Part shown: in pieces, positions 23,705 to 33,699 of the stretch
Position numbering within the stretch: position 1 is the stretch's first letter
Layout: each line of letters starts with the position of its first letter
NCBI GenBank assembly: GCA_028641055.1
Contig: CM054062.1
Location: forward strand, 135,512,682-135,576,681
Direction: 5' to 3'
Origin: Alopecurus myosuroides
Taxonomy: Eukaryota; Streptophyta; Magnoliopsida; Poales; Poaceae
DNA length: 64,000 nucleotides
Position numbers and translations under genes: made by a program
Notes under the pieces: model-generated
What the model was told of the DNA's origin: nothing
Database searches by the model: none
Seen by the model: the letters and a program-made list of their open reading frames with translations, nothing else

Positions 23705-26700
23705 AAAGGTGATACAAAAGATGCGGCAGCTGGCTGCACTAACCAACTACAGAACATACTACAACTTCCGGCTAACAGAAAGGAGATAAGATAGCGTATC
23801 GTAACCAACTATCAACTAACTCCAAACAAACCCATCCTGGATCTCGCCCCTTATCCAAAGAAGCAATCCGAGGAGAACTCACACAGTTGGATTAATGATG
23901 GGTCAAGTTATTGTGTCAATAAGACTATTACTAGTCAAGTTATCATTAGTTAGGTGTAAGTTGTTCTGAGTACTTGTTAGCCAGTACTTTCACCAAGTCA
24001 TCCATAACCGCAGAAAACGCGGCTTCTCGAGAAGATTTACCCTGCAGGGGTGCACCAATTTGGCCGTACACGAAGAATAACCCGCCAGATGGAATGCCTT
24101 CCACCAAGCGGGGCACTCAACACAACTCAACTCTTCTCCGCATCAAGCCCAAAGAACCCCGTGCAATTGAGCGCACGGCTAATCAAGCCCCACGAAGAAA
24201 AGGGGACCCTCATAGCACTCTAAGAACGTGTCTCCCTAAATGCCGACTACAAAAGTTCCACCCTGGCCTGGGCTCGCAAAATATATGCATGCGGCAAATG
24301 GAAAACCCGAACTAAATGAGGCGATTTGGACGAGATGCGAATCGAATCAAACCGAGGGGGGCGCCCATACACGCTTCCCACATGCGGATAGTGCGCTCAT
24401 CATGGATCAGTAGACAAGACCCTTTTCCTAATTAGGGTCGACACTAGCAGGCCTCAAAACCACGCCGGGCCTCCTGCCGGTGCCTTATCATCAATTTAGC
24501 ATTACCTCAAAATTAACAGGTTGTTGTTTAACATCGAGCCCCAGAACATAATAGAAATATAGTAACAGAAAGTAACGGGTAACAGACTCGAGCAAAGCAA
24601 CCCTAAGCATGCTAGTAAGACACGGGCAACAAGCAACGGGGTGATAGGTATGGAGGTGAGGCTATATCAGGGTTAAAGGATAACATATGATAGGATCGAA
24701 CAGAAGCAACGATTCATAGGGCTAGCAGAATAGACAACGGAAAGTATCGGTATCCAATGTGGAAAGGAACACAATGGTTCATGTGTGTGAATACTTGCCT
24801 GCAAACTCAGCAGCCTAGTACTGAGCTAACTCCTCAGAAGGGGTGTCGTAAGTATCGTCTGTCTCAACGTCGTCGTCTATTCGAGAAGAAGAAAACAAAC
24901 AACGCAGAGAGATAAACAATCAATAACATGGCATAGTGCACAATCATGGGATGATGCATGACCATTTAATTGATGCATAAAAATAAACTAGTTGACATGG
25001 TAACATAACATGATTAAATGGACCCACATGCAATTTGAGTTGCATATGAAAAGCCCATGAATTAAGGTTGAAATAATTGTTTTACAACTAACCAATAGGT
25101 GAAAGTGGATTAGCATGATGCATGGATGAAGAAAACAGAAAGAAAACAACAATAGAAACAATTTGAAATAAGGTTTACCAAGTTTGGAATTTTATTTATT
25201 AAGTTATGGAATTTTGCTTCCTTAAAGGTGTTACACAAGTATATGTTGTTTTCATCAATTTAAATTGTTCAAAATAGATAACAAAGTTCATATTTGAAAA
25301 GAACACACAATTTTAGGTGAATGCATGTTTCAATTATTGAAAAAGGAATTAAGATGAATTAATTATGAATTAAACAAGTTTAAACAAGAATTAAATGAAT
25401 TTAATTCAAGTATTAATATTATTTGAATTTTATTTGTTCAAAACATTAAATAGAATTCATATTTGAAAAGCTTATACTTTTCTAGTTTGAAAACATATTT
25501 TATATGTTCAAAAATAATTTAATTTGAGCAAGTTATGAATTTAGCAAATTTAAATGATTTAAACAAAGTTTAAATTATTTAACCAATTTTAATTATTCAA
25601 AACATGAAACAAAATTTATATTTGGAAAGGTGGTTCAAGATAGCATGGAAAACATATTTTATTTGTGTTATTTGAATTAAGTTTGAATTATTTATGAAAT
25701 TAACCAAATTTAAAATGATTTGTTTAAATTTGAAATTTGAATACATTTGAAATATTTAAAACAGAAAACAAATGATTTAAATAGGTAGAGAAATTAATTT
25801 GGTTCAGTAAACATATTTCATTTGCATTATTTGGATTTGGAAATTAAAAGTTATTTGCAATTTAAAATCAGGGACTAATCTGTAATTCGTTTAGACTTAG
25901 TTTAAAAGAAAAACTGGGCAAAAAAATTAGTTACACTGCGCAGTGGCTAGCCCAAGCCACTGACAGGGGGGGCCCTGGCCAACTGGCGCTGCGTGGCCGC
26001 GGGTAGAGGCCTACGTGGCCATCACTGCCACAGGCAGGTGGGCGTCCTGCCTGCCCGTGTGGCAAATGGCAAAAAAGGGGGATAAACTGCGCCGCGGGGG
26101 GTCGAACCCTGGGCTCGGGCTCGCACACGCAGCACTGCTACCACTGCGGTAGCTGCTGAGTTCGTTGACTGTTAAGGGGGCGAGGGAGGTTATCGTTCAG
26201 TTTCAGTTGGCTAACTGAAACTGACGAAGCGGCTGGCTTTTCTGTACCTGACGGAAAGCCCTCGCCGGCGGCTAGCCGCTGCTGCTGCTCGCTGCTTTCC
26301 GAGCGTGCGTGTGCTACGGTTGCGCGTGGTGAGCGTGTGCTCGCAGAGAAGAAGAGGGCGAGGGAAAAGATGCTCACCTCGGGGGATTCAGAGGGAGGTG
26401 CAGTACTCGGAGCAGGGGTGGTCGCCGGCGATGGAGAGGATGGCGGCGGCGACGTAGGGGTTCTCCGGGGCTGTTGGGGTGTCGAAGAGGGAGAGGATAC
26501 AGCGGGGAGCCCGTTCCCGTTGCTAGCCAGCGCGGAGGGGGAACCGATCGTCGGCGATCATCGGGATTCAGAAGAGGGTGGCGCGGTGGCGATGGTTGCA
26601 GAGGTTCAGAGAGAAAAGGGGTGGCGCAGAGGGAGAGAAACGGAGGGGGAAACGGCGGCGATGAGGGAGATAGGAGGGAGAAAGGTTAGGGCAGAGCTCG

Positions 26701-27475
26701 GGCTAGCTATATAGGGGAGGAGGCGCGAGCTCGGCCGTCTGCTCCCCGTGCTGCAGACGTGGACACGCTCGATGGCCGCCGTACAAGAGGAAGAAGGTGA
26801 GCGAGGGGGTACCGGGCCTGTTTGGTGGGCTGGGCCTGCCCACTGGCCTGGCCACTCCCTCCGTTTTCTTTTTAAAATTTTTCTGTTTCCCTTTTTTTTG
26901 CTGAAAAGAAATAGGAAGAAAAGACTAGGGTTTTTGGGTTAGAAAATTTAGGGATAGTTTTTTATATTGCTTATTTATTGTAACAGCACAAAGTGCAACT
27001 TTTGGTTTTTCAAAATGATTTGAATTTAAGTGTTGTTTGCAATTTGTTTGAAATTTGAATGAAATTAATATTAATTGAAATAATTGAACTTAAGCAAATA
27101 AGTTTTTAAATTCAAGTTTAATTGGAAACAAGTGAATGAATTGTTTTGTAATTTTCATAATTTCAAAAATGGTTGCTGTTTGTAATTGAATTTGAATAAC
27201 ATTTGAATTAAGTGAATTATTAAAAGCCATAATTTTAAATAGTTTGAACCTTATGGTTTAATGGAAACAATGAATTTTTTATTTGAACTTTTTATTTGGA
27301 AAATTGTAACATAACAAGTATGAACAATTTGATTTGGAAATTGGTTTGAATTTGAAATAGAAAACAATTGAAAACAGATGCAAACAAAAGTAATGGGTAT
27401 GATGACATGATGCAAAACATTAATAAAACAAGAAACAAACATTCTAAAGGAGATTTTCATACTTGGGATGTTACA

Positions 27476-27489
27476 AAACGCCCCCCCTT
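27476..27489 (-). promoter_or_regulatory. Polypurine tract of the chromovirus element
   Basis: On the minus strand AAGGGGGGGCGTTT lies directly before the 3' LTR start TGTAACATCC. This is the expected primer for plus-strand DNA synthesis. Confidence 0.8.
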
Positions 27490-27575
27490 GAAGGAATCGC
27501 GCCCCGAGATTCCTACTGAGAAGTGAAAAGGTCCGGATACTTCTTGCGAAGATCCTCTTCGGTCTCCCACGTTGC

Positions 27576-30500
27576 CTATTTATCGGAATGATGGGACCAC
27601 TGCACTTTCAAGAACTTGGCGCTCTTGTTGCGAGTCTTACGCTCGGTCTCATCGAGAATACGAACTGGGTGCTCCTCATAAGATAGATCTTCTTGCAGTT
27701 CAATGGAATCATGATCAACTGCACGATCTGGATCTTTGAAACACCTCTTGAGCTGTGACACGTGAAACACATCGTGCACCTTGGATAGTTTTTCTGGAAG
27801 TTCAAGACGATAGGCATTTTCTGCACGCCTTGAGAGAATGTTGAAAGGACCAATGTATCTTGGTGCAAGTTTTCCTTTCACACCAAAACGATGAGTGCCT
27901 CTGAGGGGAGTTACACGGAGATATGCTTTGTCACCAGGTGCATAGATCATATCCCTGTGCTTGCTGTCATAGTAGCTTTTCTGACGAGACTGAGCAATCT
28001 TGAGATTGTCACGAATGATGCGAACTTTCTCTTCGGCTTCCTTAACAATGTCAGGGCCTAAGAGTGAATGTTCACCAGCTCCAGACCAATTGATTGGACT
28101 CCTGCATCTGCGGCCATAGAGAGCTTCAAATGGTGCCATGCCTAGGCTTGCCTGGAAGCTGTTGTTGTAGGAGAATTCAGCATATGGAAGGCATTCCTCC
28201 CATTTCATGCCAAAAGAAATACCACATTCTCTGAGCATATCCTTGAGAATCTGATTGACTCTTTCGACTTGCCCTTGAGACTGAGGGTGATAAGCTCTGC
28301 TGAACAGAAGTTTGGTGCCCAATGCTTCTTGAAAACTTTTCCAGAAATGAGAAGTGAATATGCTTCCACGGTCTGAGCTTATTTCCAATGGAACACCATG
28401 AAGAGGAACAATCTTTGCTGTGTAGAGCTCTGCTAACTGGCTAGCTGAGATCGTTTCTTTGACAGCAAAGAAGTGAGCTACCTTAGTGAGACGATCAATG
28501 ACAACGAAGATTGCATCGTTGCCCCTCTTGGACTTTGGAAAACCAGTGACGAAGTCCATTTCAATCATGTCCCACTTCCACTCAGGGATTTTCAGAGGTT
28601 GGCGAAGATCGGCTGTTTTCTGATGGACTGCCTTAACACGTTGACAAACGTCGCATTCAGAAATGTATTGAGCAATTTCACGTTTCATGCCAGGCCACCA
28701 ATACAGCGTCTTGAGATCCTGATACATCTTTGTACTTCCAGGGTGTATGGAGAGATGAGTTTCATGAGCCTCCTTGAGAATGACATCTTTGAGACTTTGA
28801 ACTTGAGGAACTGCAATGCGTCCTTCGAAGAACACAGTTCCCTTGTCATCAATTGAGAAGGACTTAAATTTCTCCTTGCCTTCTTTGATGTGTTCTACCA
28901 TCTTCTTGATTTCAGCATCACGAAGTTGTTCAGAACGAATCTTGTCCTTGAGAGTTGGACTGGCTGTCAAGTTTGCAAGGTAACCTTGAGGAACAAGACC
29001 AAGGTTGAGCTTCTGGAATTCATCATGAAGTGGAGGTTGGCTTTCCATGATCATGAGATTATTGCAATACGACTTGCGACTGAGAGCATCGGCCATAACA
29101 TTAGCCTTGCCTGGAGTGTAAGAAATGGTGAGATCAAAGTCTTTAATCTTTTCAATCCATCTCCTTTGCCTGAGGTTTAGATCTGGTTGAGTGAAGATGT
29201 ATTTCAGACTCTTATGATCGGAAAATATTTCAGTGCGATTACCCAACAAGTATTGCCTCCATTTCTTGAGGGCAAACACAACTGCTGCAAGTTCTAGGTC
29301 ATGAGTTGGATAATTGATCTCATGTGCATTCAACTGACGTGAAGCATAAGCCACAACTTGACGTTCTTGCATAAGAACTGCACCTAGACCTTGGAGATAT
29401 GCATCACAGAATATTTGGAAAGGTTTGGTAGTATCTGGGCCAACCAGAACTGGTGTAGAAGTGATTTTAGATTTCAGGAGATTGAAACTTTCATCACATT
29501 GTGGAGACCAAACGAACTTCTTGTCCTTCTTTGTGAGATCAGTGAGAGGTTTGGCAATCTTGGAGAAGTTTTGGACGAAACGATGGCAATAGCTAGCCAA
29601 GCCAAGAAAACTTCGTACTTGCTTCACCGTCTTAGGAGGTTTCCAATCAACAATTGCTTTAACCTTTTCTGGATCAATGGCTATGCCCTTGCCAGAGATG
29701 ATATGACCAAGGTAAGCAACTTCTGGAATCCAGAACTCACATTTGGAGAACTTGGCATATAGACGATGCTCGCGAAGTTTCATGAGAGTGAGACGAAGAT
29801 GTTCTTCATGCTCTTCCTCGGATTTTGAGTAGACAAGAATGTCATCAAGATATACCACAACGAACTTGTCGAGGTATTCATGGAAGACAGAATTCATGAG
29901 TCGAGAGAATGTCGCTGGTGCATTGGTGAGACCAAAGGACATGACGGTGTATTCATATAGACCGTAGCGAGTGGTGAAAGCTGTTTTTGGAATATCCTCT
30001 TTTCTGATCTTTATTTGATGGTAACCCATTCTCAAGTCCAACTTGGAGAATATTGAGGCTCCAGCAAGTTGATCAAAAAGATCATCGATACGAGGAATTG
30101 GATATTTGTTTTTGATGGTTTTCTCGTTAAGAGGACGATAGTCAACAACGAGTCTCTTTGTGTGATCCTTCTTCGCAACGAACAGAGTTGGGCAACCCCA
30201 AGCCGAGGAACTAGGTTGAATGTAACCTTTTTCCATGTACATATCGATTTGCTCCTTTAACAGTTTCAGTTCAGGAGGAGCTATCTTGTATGGATGCTTA
30301 GAGATTGGAGCAGTACCTGGTTCAAGCTCGATCACGAACTCAACTGCTCTGTCCGGAGGCATCCCTGGCAACTCTTCTGGAAAGACGTCAGGGAATTCAC
30401 AAACCACCGGAACATTTCCAAGTAGAGGTAGAGGTTTTGCATCCAGGTTGCACAGCTGAATGGAACTTGATTCATTTGGAGAATAGACTATCTGGCCAGA

Positions 30501-31097
30501 GGGGTGGAACAGAGTTATTGACTTTTGAGCATAGTCAATCCTTGCTTTATTAGCTTTTAGCCAATCCATACCAAGAATGACATCAATGTCAGAACTTCCC
30601 AGCAACATGAGAGAAGCAAGGAAAATGTGGCCTCCAATTAGGATTTGATTATCCTTACTTATCTTGGAAGTCAACATTTGAGATCCCAGAGAGTGAACAG
30701 TGATTTTATTGCTTAGTGGAACCACAATTAGGTTGTTTGTTGCGGCAAAAGTCTTTGACACGAAAGAATGTGATGCTCCGGTATCAAACAACACTTTAGC
30801 TGGAAAAGAGTTTACGGGTAATATACCGAGAACGACGTCAGGAGCTTCCTCAGCTTTGTCGATCTTGACATGATTCACCCTTGCGGTCCTCCCGACAGGC
30901 CTGTTGTTGGAGTTGAAGGCTTTAGGCGGGGGAGCGCGCACCATTGCCTGGTTTGTGTTGGAACGAGGTGGTGGTGGAGGTAGCTGCCTCTGCGTGCACT
31001 TGTCAGCGTAGTGCCCCGTCTGCTTGCACTTGTAGCAAGTGACGACACGAGGAGGCCCTGGCCTTGGCTTCCCCATCGAAGCCCTATGATCATGCAT
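27576..31097 (-). CDS. Chromovirus pol polyprotein (zinc knuckle, protease, RT, RNase H, integrase), near-intact
   Basis: The frame is open for 1173 codons. In order: a CCHC zinc knuckle C-x2-C-x4-H-x4-C (residues 21-34, the gag tail); protease D-T-G-A-S (105-109); reverse transcriptase with Y-L-D-D (416-419); RNase H (about 556-675); integrase with an HHCC zinc finger (H781, H785, C815, C818) and catalytic D848, D909 and E945; then a GPY/F-like R-Y-I-G-P-F motif. The C-terminal chromodomain begins (P-V-R-I-L-D..K-V-Q-W) but TAG at 27576-27578 cuts it. The same frame stays open beyond the stop for about 20 codons to a second TAG near 27519, the likely original end. The first ATG is internal, because gag upstream is in another frame. 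In the family, the chromodomain steers integration to heterochromatin. Confidence 0.93.
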   Translation of the reverse strand: MHDHRASMGKPRPGPPRVVTCYKCKQTGHYADKCTQRQLPPPPPRSNTNQAMVRAPPPKAFNSNNRPVGRTARVNHVKIDKAEEAPDVVLGILPVNSFPAKVLFDTGASHSFVSKTFAATNNLIVVPLSNKITVHSLGSQMLTSKISKDNQILIGGHIFLASLMLLGSSDIDVILGMDWLKANKARIDYAQKSITLFHPSGQIVYSPNESSSIQLCNLDAKPLPLLGNVPVVCEFPDVFPEELPGMPPDRAVEFVIELEPGTAPISKHPYKIAPPELKLLKEQIDMYMEKGYIQPSSSAWGCPTLFVAKKDHTKRLVVDYRPLNEKTIKNKYPIPRIDDLFDQLAGASIFSKLDLRMGYHQIKIRKEDIPKTAFTTRYGLYEYTVMSFGLTNAPATFSRLMNSVFHEYLDKFVVVYLDDILVYSKSEEEHEEHLRLTLMKLREHRLYAKFSKCEFWIPEVAYLGHIISGKGIAIDPEKVKAIVDWKPPKTVKQVRSFLGLASYCHRFVQNFSKIAKPLTDLTKKDKKFVWSPQCDESFNLLKSKITSTPVLVGPDTTKPFQIFCDAYLQGLGAVLMQERQVVAYASRQLNAHEINYPTHDLELAAVVFALKKWRQYLLGNRTEIFSDHKSLKYIFTQPDLNLRQRRWIEKIKDFDLTISYTPGKANVMADALSRKSYCNNLMIMESQPPLHDEFQKLNLGLVPQGYLANLTASPTLKDKIRSEQLRDAEIKKMVEHIKEGKEKFKSFSIDDKGTVFFEGRIAVPQVQSLKDVILKEAHETHLSIHPGSTKMYQDLKTLYWWPGMKREIAQYISECDVCQRVKAVHQKTADLRQPLKIPEWKWDMIEMDFVTGFPKSKRGNDAIFVVIDRLTKVAHFFAVKETISASQLAELYTAKIVPLHGVPLEISSDRGSIFTSHFWKSFQEALGTKLLFSRAYHPQSQGQVERVNQILKDMLRECGISFGMKWEECLPYAEFSYNNSFQASLGMAPFEALYGRRCRSPINWSGAGEHSLLGPDIVKEAEEKVRIIRDNLKIAQSRQKSYYDSKHRDMIYAPGDKAYLRVTPLRGTHRFGVKGKLAPRYIGPFNILSRRAENAYRLELPEKLSKVHDVFHVSQLKRCFKDPDRAVDHDSIELQEDLSYEEHPVRILDETERKTRNKSAKFLKVQWSHHSDK

Positions 31098-31109
31098 CTG
31101 AACAGGGTT

Positions 31110-31726
31110 GGGTGGGCGGGGAGCGAAGCTGGAGAAGCTTGGGCATATGGAGCCCGAGTGACAGCACCATTTTGTACCCAGATGCGGCGCTTCTGCGGAG
31201 GGGTGGTCATGTTGGAGGAGGAACCACCCTCACGCGAGTGCTTGCGAGACTCCTCGAACGCCTTGCGCCCATTTTCTTCATTGAGCGCGGTGTTAACGAG
31301 CTCCTCGAAGTTGTTGGCCTTGATGTTGGTGAGGGCGTACTTGAGTTCCGGGTTAAAACCTCTGCGGAACCTTGCCATCTTCTTAGCCTCAGTGGACACC
31401 TCATCACCAGCGTAACGAGCGAGGCTATTGAACTCACTCTGATAGCCAATGACATCCAGCTTGCCTTGCTTGAGAGAGCAAAACTCTTCACGCATCCTTT
31501 CCATGAGACCATCTGGAATGTGGTGCTTCAGGAAAGCTTCCTTGAAACAACCCCAAGTGATTGGATAGCCAGCTCTCATGGTCTGGTAGTTTTCCCACCA
31601 AGTAGCTGCCTGACCCTTCAGCAGATAGGATGCATACTTGACCTTGTCTTCCTCAGCAACGTGAGCAATCTCCAGAGCCTTAGCTATCTCACGGATCCAG
31701 TCATCAGAATATCCAACACACCACAA
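31110..31726 (-). pseudogene. gag capsid region of the chromovirus, frameshifted and N-terminally deleted
   Basis: The minus-strand frame from 31726 shows the Retrotrans_gag core: D-W-I-R-E-I-A-K-A-L-E-I, then A-A-T-W-W-E-N-Y, L-K-Q-G-x-L-D-V-I-G-Y-Q-x-E-F and F-R-R-G-F-N-P-E-L. It normally continues into the zinc knuckle, but the knuckle lies in another frame (pol from 31097), so an indel lies near 31100-31140. The frame runs on to 30875 without gag motifs. The N-terminal gag part expected before D-W-I-R-E-I is missing. The upstream ORF ends only about 65 bp away, which suggests an internal deletion around 31727-31790. Gag would form the cytoplasmic virus-like particle. Confidence 0.85.
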
Positions 31727-31792
31727 ATGGTTCGAATGCCAAAGGATAACTAAACATAGCTAAGAATGGATACATCGGTACTCCCATGCTCA

Positions 31793-33158
31793 TCACGCAG
31801 GACGGCGGTGAGTAGTACGACGAGAGGTACGGTGAGGAGGACGCCCACGAAAGTAAGTAGAACGACGATCCACGTAGATCTCATGTGGTCTGAGCCCAAC
31901 TCTCGGTGTTGTGAAGTACATAGCATCGGCTCCCTGTGCTCCAAAGCGGGGAATCCCAGTGTAACCAGCACCAAGGTTGAGGAGTGGACCTCTGATCGGC
32001 TCGTAACCTCAAGCATCTGACAGACGACGACCAACTGGCTGATCGAAACGTGCGAAGCGCTCATCTCCAACAAAGTCTGTGGTGTAAGTCGCCAGACGAG
32101 TCAAAGCGAGGTAGAGCTGCTCTCTGACTGAAGCCAACTCCTGAGAAAGTGTGCGGGCAACTGCGTCACTGTGCCTCACAAACTGAGCGGTGGTGTGCAG
32201 CCTGGAGTTATCATGCTCATAAACATCCAAGTAGGGCTGGAATTCGAGCCGAGCCGAGTCGGCTCGGCTCGACTCGCTCAAGCTCGGTCAACTGACGAGT
32301 CGAGCTCGGCTCGACTCGTTCAACAAACGAGTTCAAAATCAAAACTCGGCTCGGCTCGGTGAACTCGCGAGTAGCTCGCGAGCTACTCGTTTAACTTATC
32401 TAATTTTATAAAACTATAAAAAGTCAACATTATATAATGTATATATAATTATTTTTGACTATTTGGGTTATGTATAATAAAATCATCACAATAATCAGTG
32501 AAAATATGTCACCGTCAAACAATTTGTAGTAAACAAACCACAATAATCAGTAAAAATATATTCAAATAAATAAGAATATCATTAAAACCTATTTTGACCG
32601 AGTTAAACGAGCTAAACGAGTACTCGGTAAACTCGGCTCGTTTAGCTTGAACTCGTTTACCGTCGAAAACGAAAACTCGACTCGGCTCGTTGGACAACGA
32701 GTTCGAGCCGAGCCGAGTCGAGTTGCGAGCTACTCGTTTAACTCGCGAGTTCCAAGTTTTAATTCCAGCCCTACATCCAAGTTGTCGTAGAGAGTGAAGT
32801 GAGCTCCCTCCGAAGTGATGTAACCACGGGGGATGTGGCGATAGATAGAATCGTCAAATCCCCAGTAGTCAGCACGAAGGACGGTGAGACTCACATAAGC
32901 TGCCTGCTGCACGGCCATATCCACTGTGGAACCTACTGCCTCGTAGCGGTGGACTACTCTCATGCCATCATCTGACAGAATGTAGACGATAGCCTGGTAG
33001 TAGGTCTAGTCAAACTCTCGCTGCTGCTCGTAGACCTGGTACTCTGGTTCCGAACGGAACCCCAGATAAGTGACCATGTCTCTCAGCATCTCCGGATAAC
33101 CGGAGGTGCTCTCGCAACGATTCATACGAACCACCTGCAGGTAGAACCTGAGATCCAT
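31793..33158 (-). pseudogene. Extra sense ORF between primer-binding site and gag, unknown function, interrupted by a MITE
   Basis: From ATG 33158 (M-D-L-R-F-Y-L-Q-V-V), the minus strand reads a conserved-looking protein with stops at 33006-33008 and 32009-32011 and a final TGA at 31793-31795. Removing the hAT MITE with one TSD copy (550 bp) restores frame across 32231/32774. Without the MITE the product would be about 270 residues, with a W-G-F-D-D-S-I-Y-R-H-I-P-R segment, a helical R-T-L-S-Q-E-L-A-S-V-R-E-Q-L-Y-L-A-L segment and an Arg/Thr/His-rich end. It has no zinc knuckle or capsid motif. I do not recognise a named domain. It could be an element-specific accessory protein or a remodelled gag N-terminus. 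The frame may extend upstream to 33299. Confidence 0.6.
32232..32773. mobile_element. hAT-type MITE with perfect 8-bp TSD
   Basis: The terminal inverted repeats TAGGGCTGGAATT and AATTCCAGCCCTA bound a 542-bp element. The perfect TSD catccaag flanks it (32224-32231 and 32774-32781). The subterminal regions are packed with GAGCCGAGCC/GGCTCGGCTCG words in both orientations, giving strong fold-back potential, and the core is AT-rich. The 8-bp TSD and TAGGGCTGG terminus are classic for plant hAT MITEs. No transposase is encoded. Confidence 0.95.
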
Positions 33159-33317
33159 ATGCAGATGATCGGGGAAGTTTTGATTAGACGCCGGTAGAAG
33201 AACTGAAGTGGAAAGCAACAACAAGGTTTCAACGGACGAAAAGGATGTTGAGAAGAACAGGATATCGAAGCAACAACGGGAAACACGAGACCAAAACACT
33301 CCTGAGGTACTACGGAA

Positions 33318-33490
33318 AACCCATCCGGGCTTCTAAAGGATGAATATCTACTGCTTAAGGAATAGAGGATCTACTTCCGTGGCTTACACGCCTCCATTCT
33401 CAATCATGAGTAGGCAACATGATAAATCATGTCACAACCACCTCCATTCCTATGGTCTAGTAGATATAACTATCCTAGAGAAACCGGGAT
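33318..33490 (-). repeat. Diverged copy of the LTR terminus within the leader
   Basis: This stretch is collinear with the LTR edge at 33705-33865. Shared blocks are CCGG-cTTCTAAAGGAT, GGCTTAC, GAGTAGGC-AACA, CACAACCA and AT-GGATAC, at clearly lower identity than the two LTRs share with each other. It appears to be an older copy of the LTR U5 end left between primer-binding site and ORFs. Confidence 0.65.
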
Positions 33491-33684
33491 ACGTGAAATC
33501 CTAACTTGAAAGTTTAGGTAAGAAGAGAAAACAACGTTGCACTTCCTTACCAGAAAAGGGAGGGTGGGTGGGGAAAGAAGTAAAAGAACAGAATTCCTAC
33601 TCTCACGTTACATTTTTCCTATATAGCTACAAAATAGTTTCTAGATTCAACTGCGACCAGTAAAAGGGATCCTACAGGCAGACA

Positions 33685-33697
33685 GGTTCTGATACCA
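33685..33697 (-). promoter_or_regulatory. Primer-binding site, initiator tRNA-Met type
   Basis: On the minus strand TGGTATCAGAACC lies two bases after the 5' LTR end (GCGACA). The TGGTATCAGAgC consensus pairs with the 3' end of initiator tRNA-Met; one base differs. Confidence 0.88.
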
Positions 33698-33699
33698 TT

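Larger units (their letters stand above)
16019..27475 (-). repeat. 3' LTR of the chromovirus element, split by a solo LTR
   Basis: Its two halves (16019-16677 and 23705-27475) align end to end with the right LTR at 33700-38138, total about 4.43 kb. On the minus strand it begins TGTAACATCCCAAG at 27475 and ends GGGTGCGACA at 16019. A minus-strand TATA motif (CTATATAG, about 26706-26714) suggests a U3 of only about 0.76 kb and R-U5 of about 3.7 kb. The GC-rich part (25930-26860) follows the TATA box; long AT-rich stretches lie on both sides of it. Confidence 0.93.

Noticed and set aside
28473..30553. Several plus-strand frames of 60-130 codons opposite pol
   Set aside because: They are shadows of the minus-strand pol coding region with no motifs or splice pattern, unlike the Tat antisense gene.
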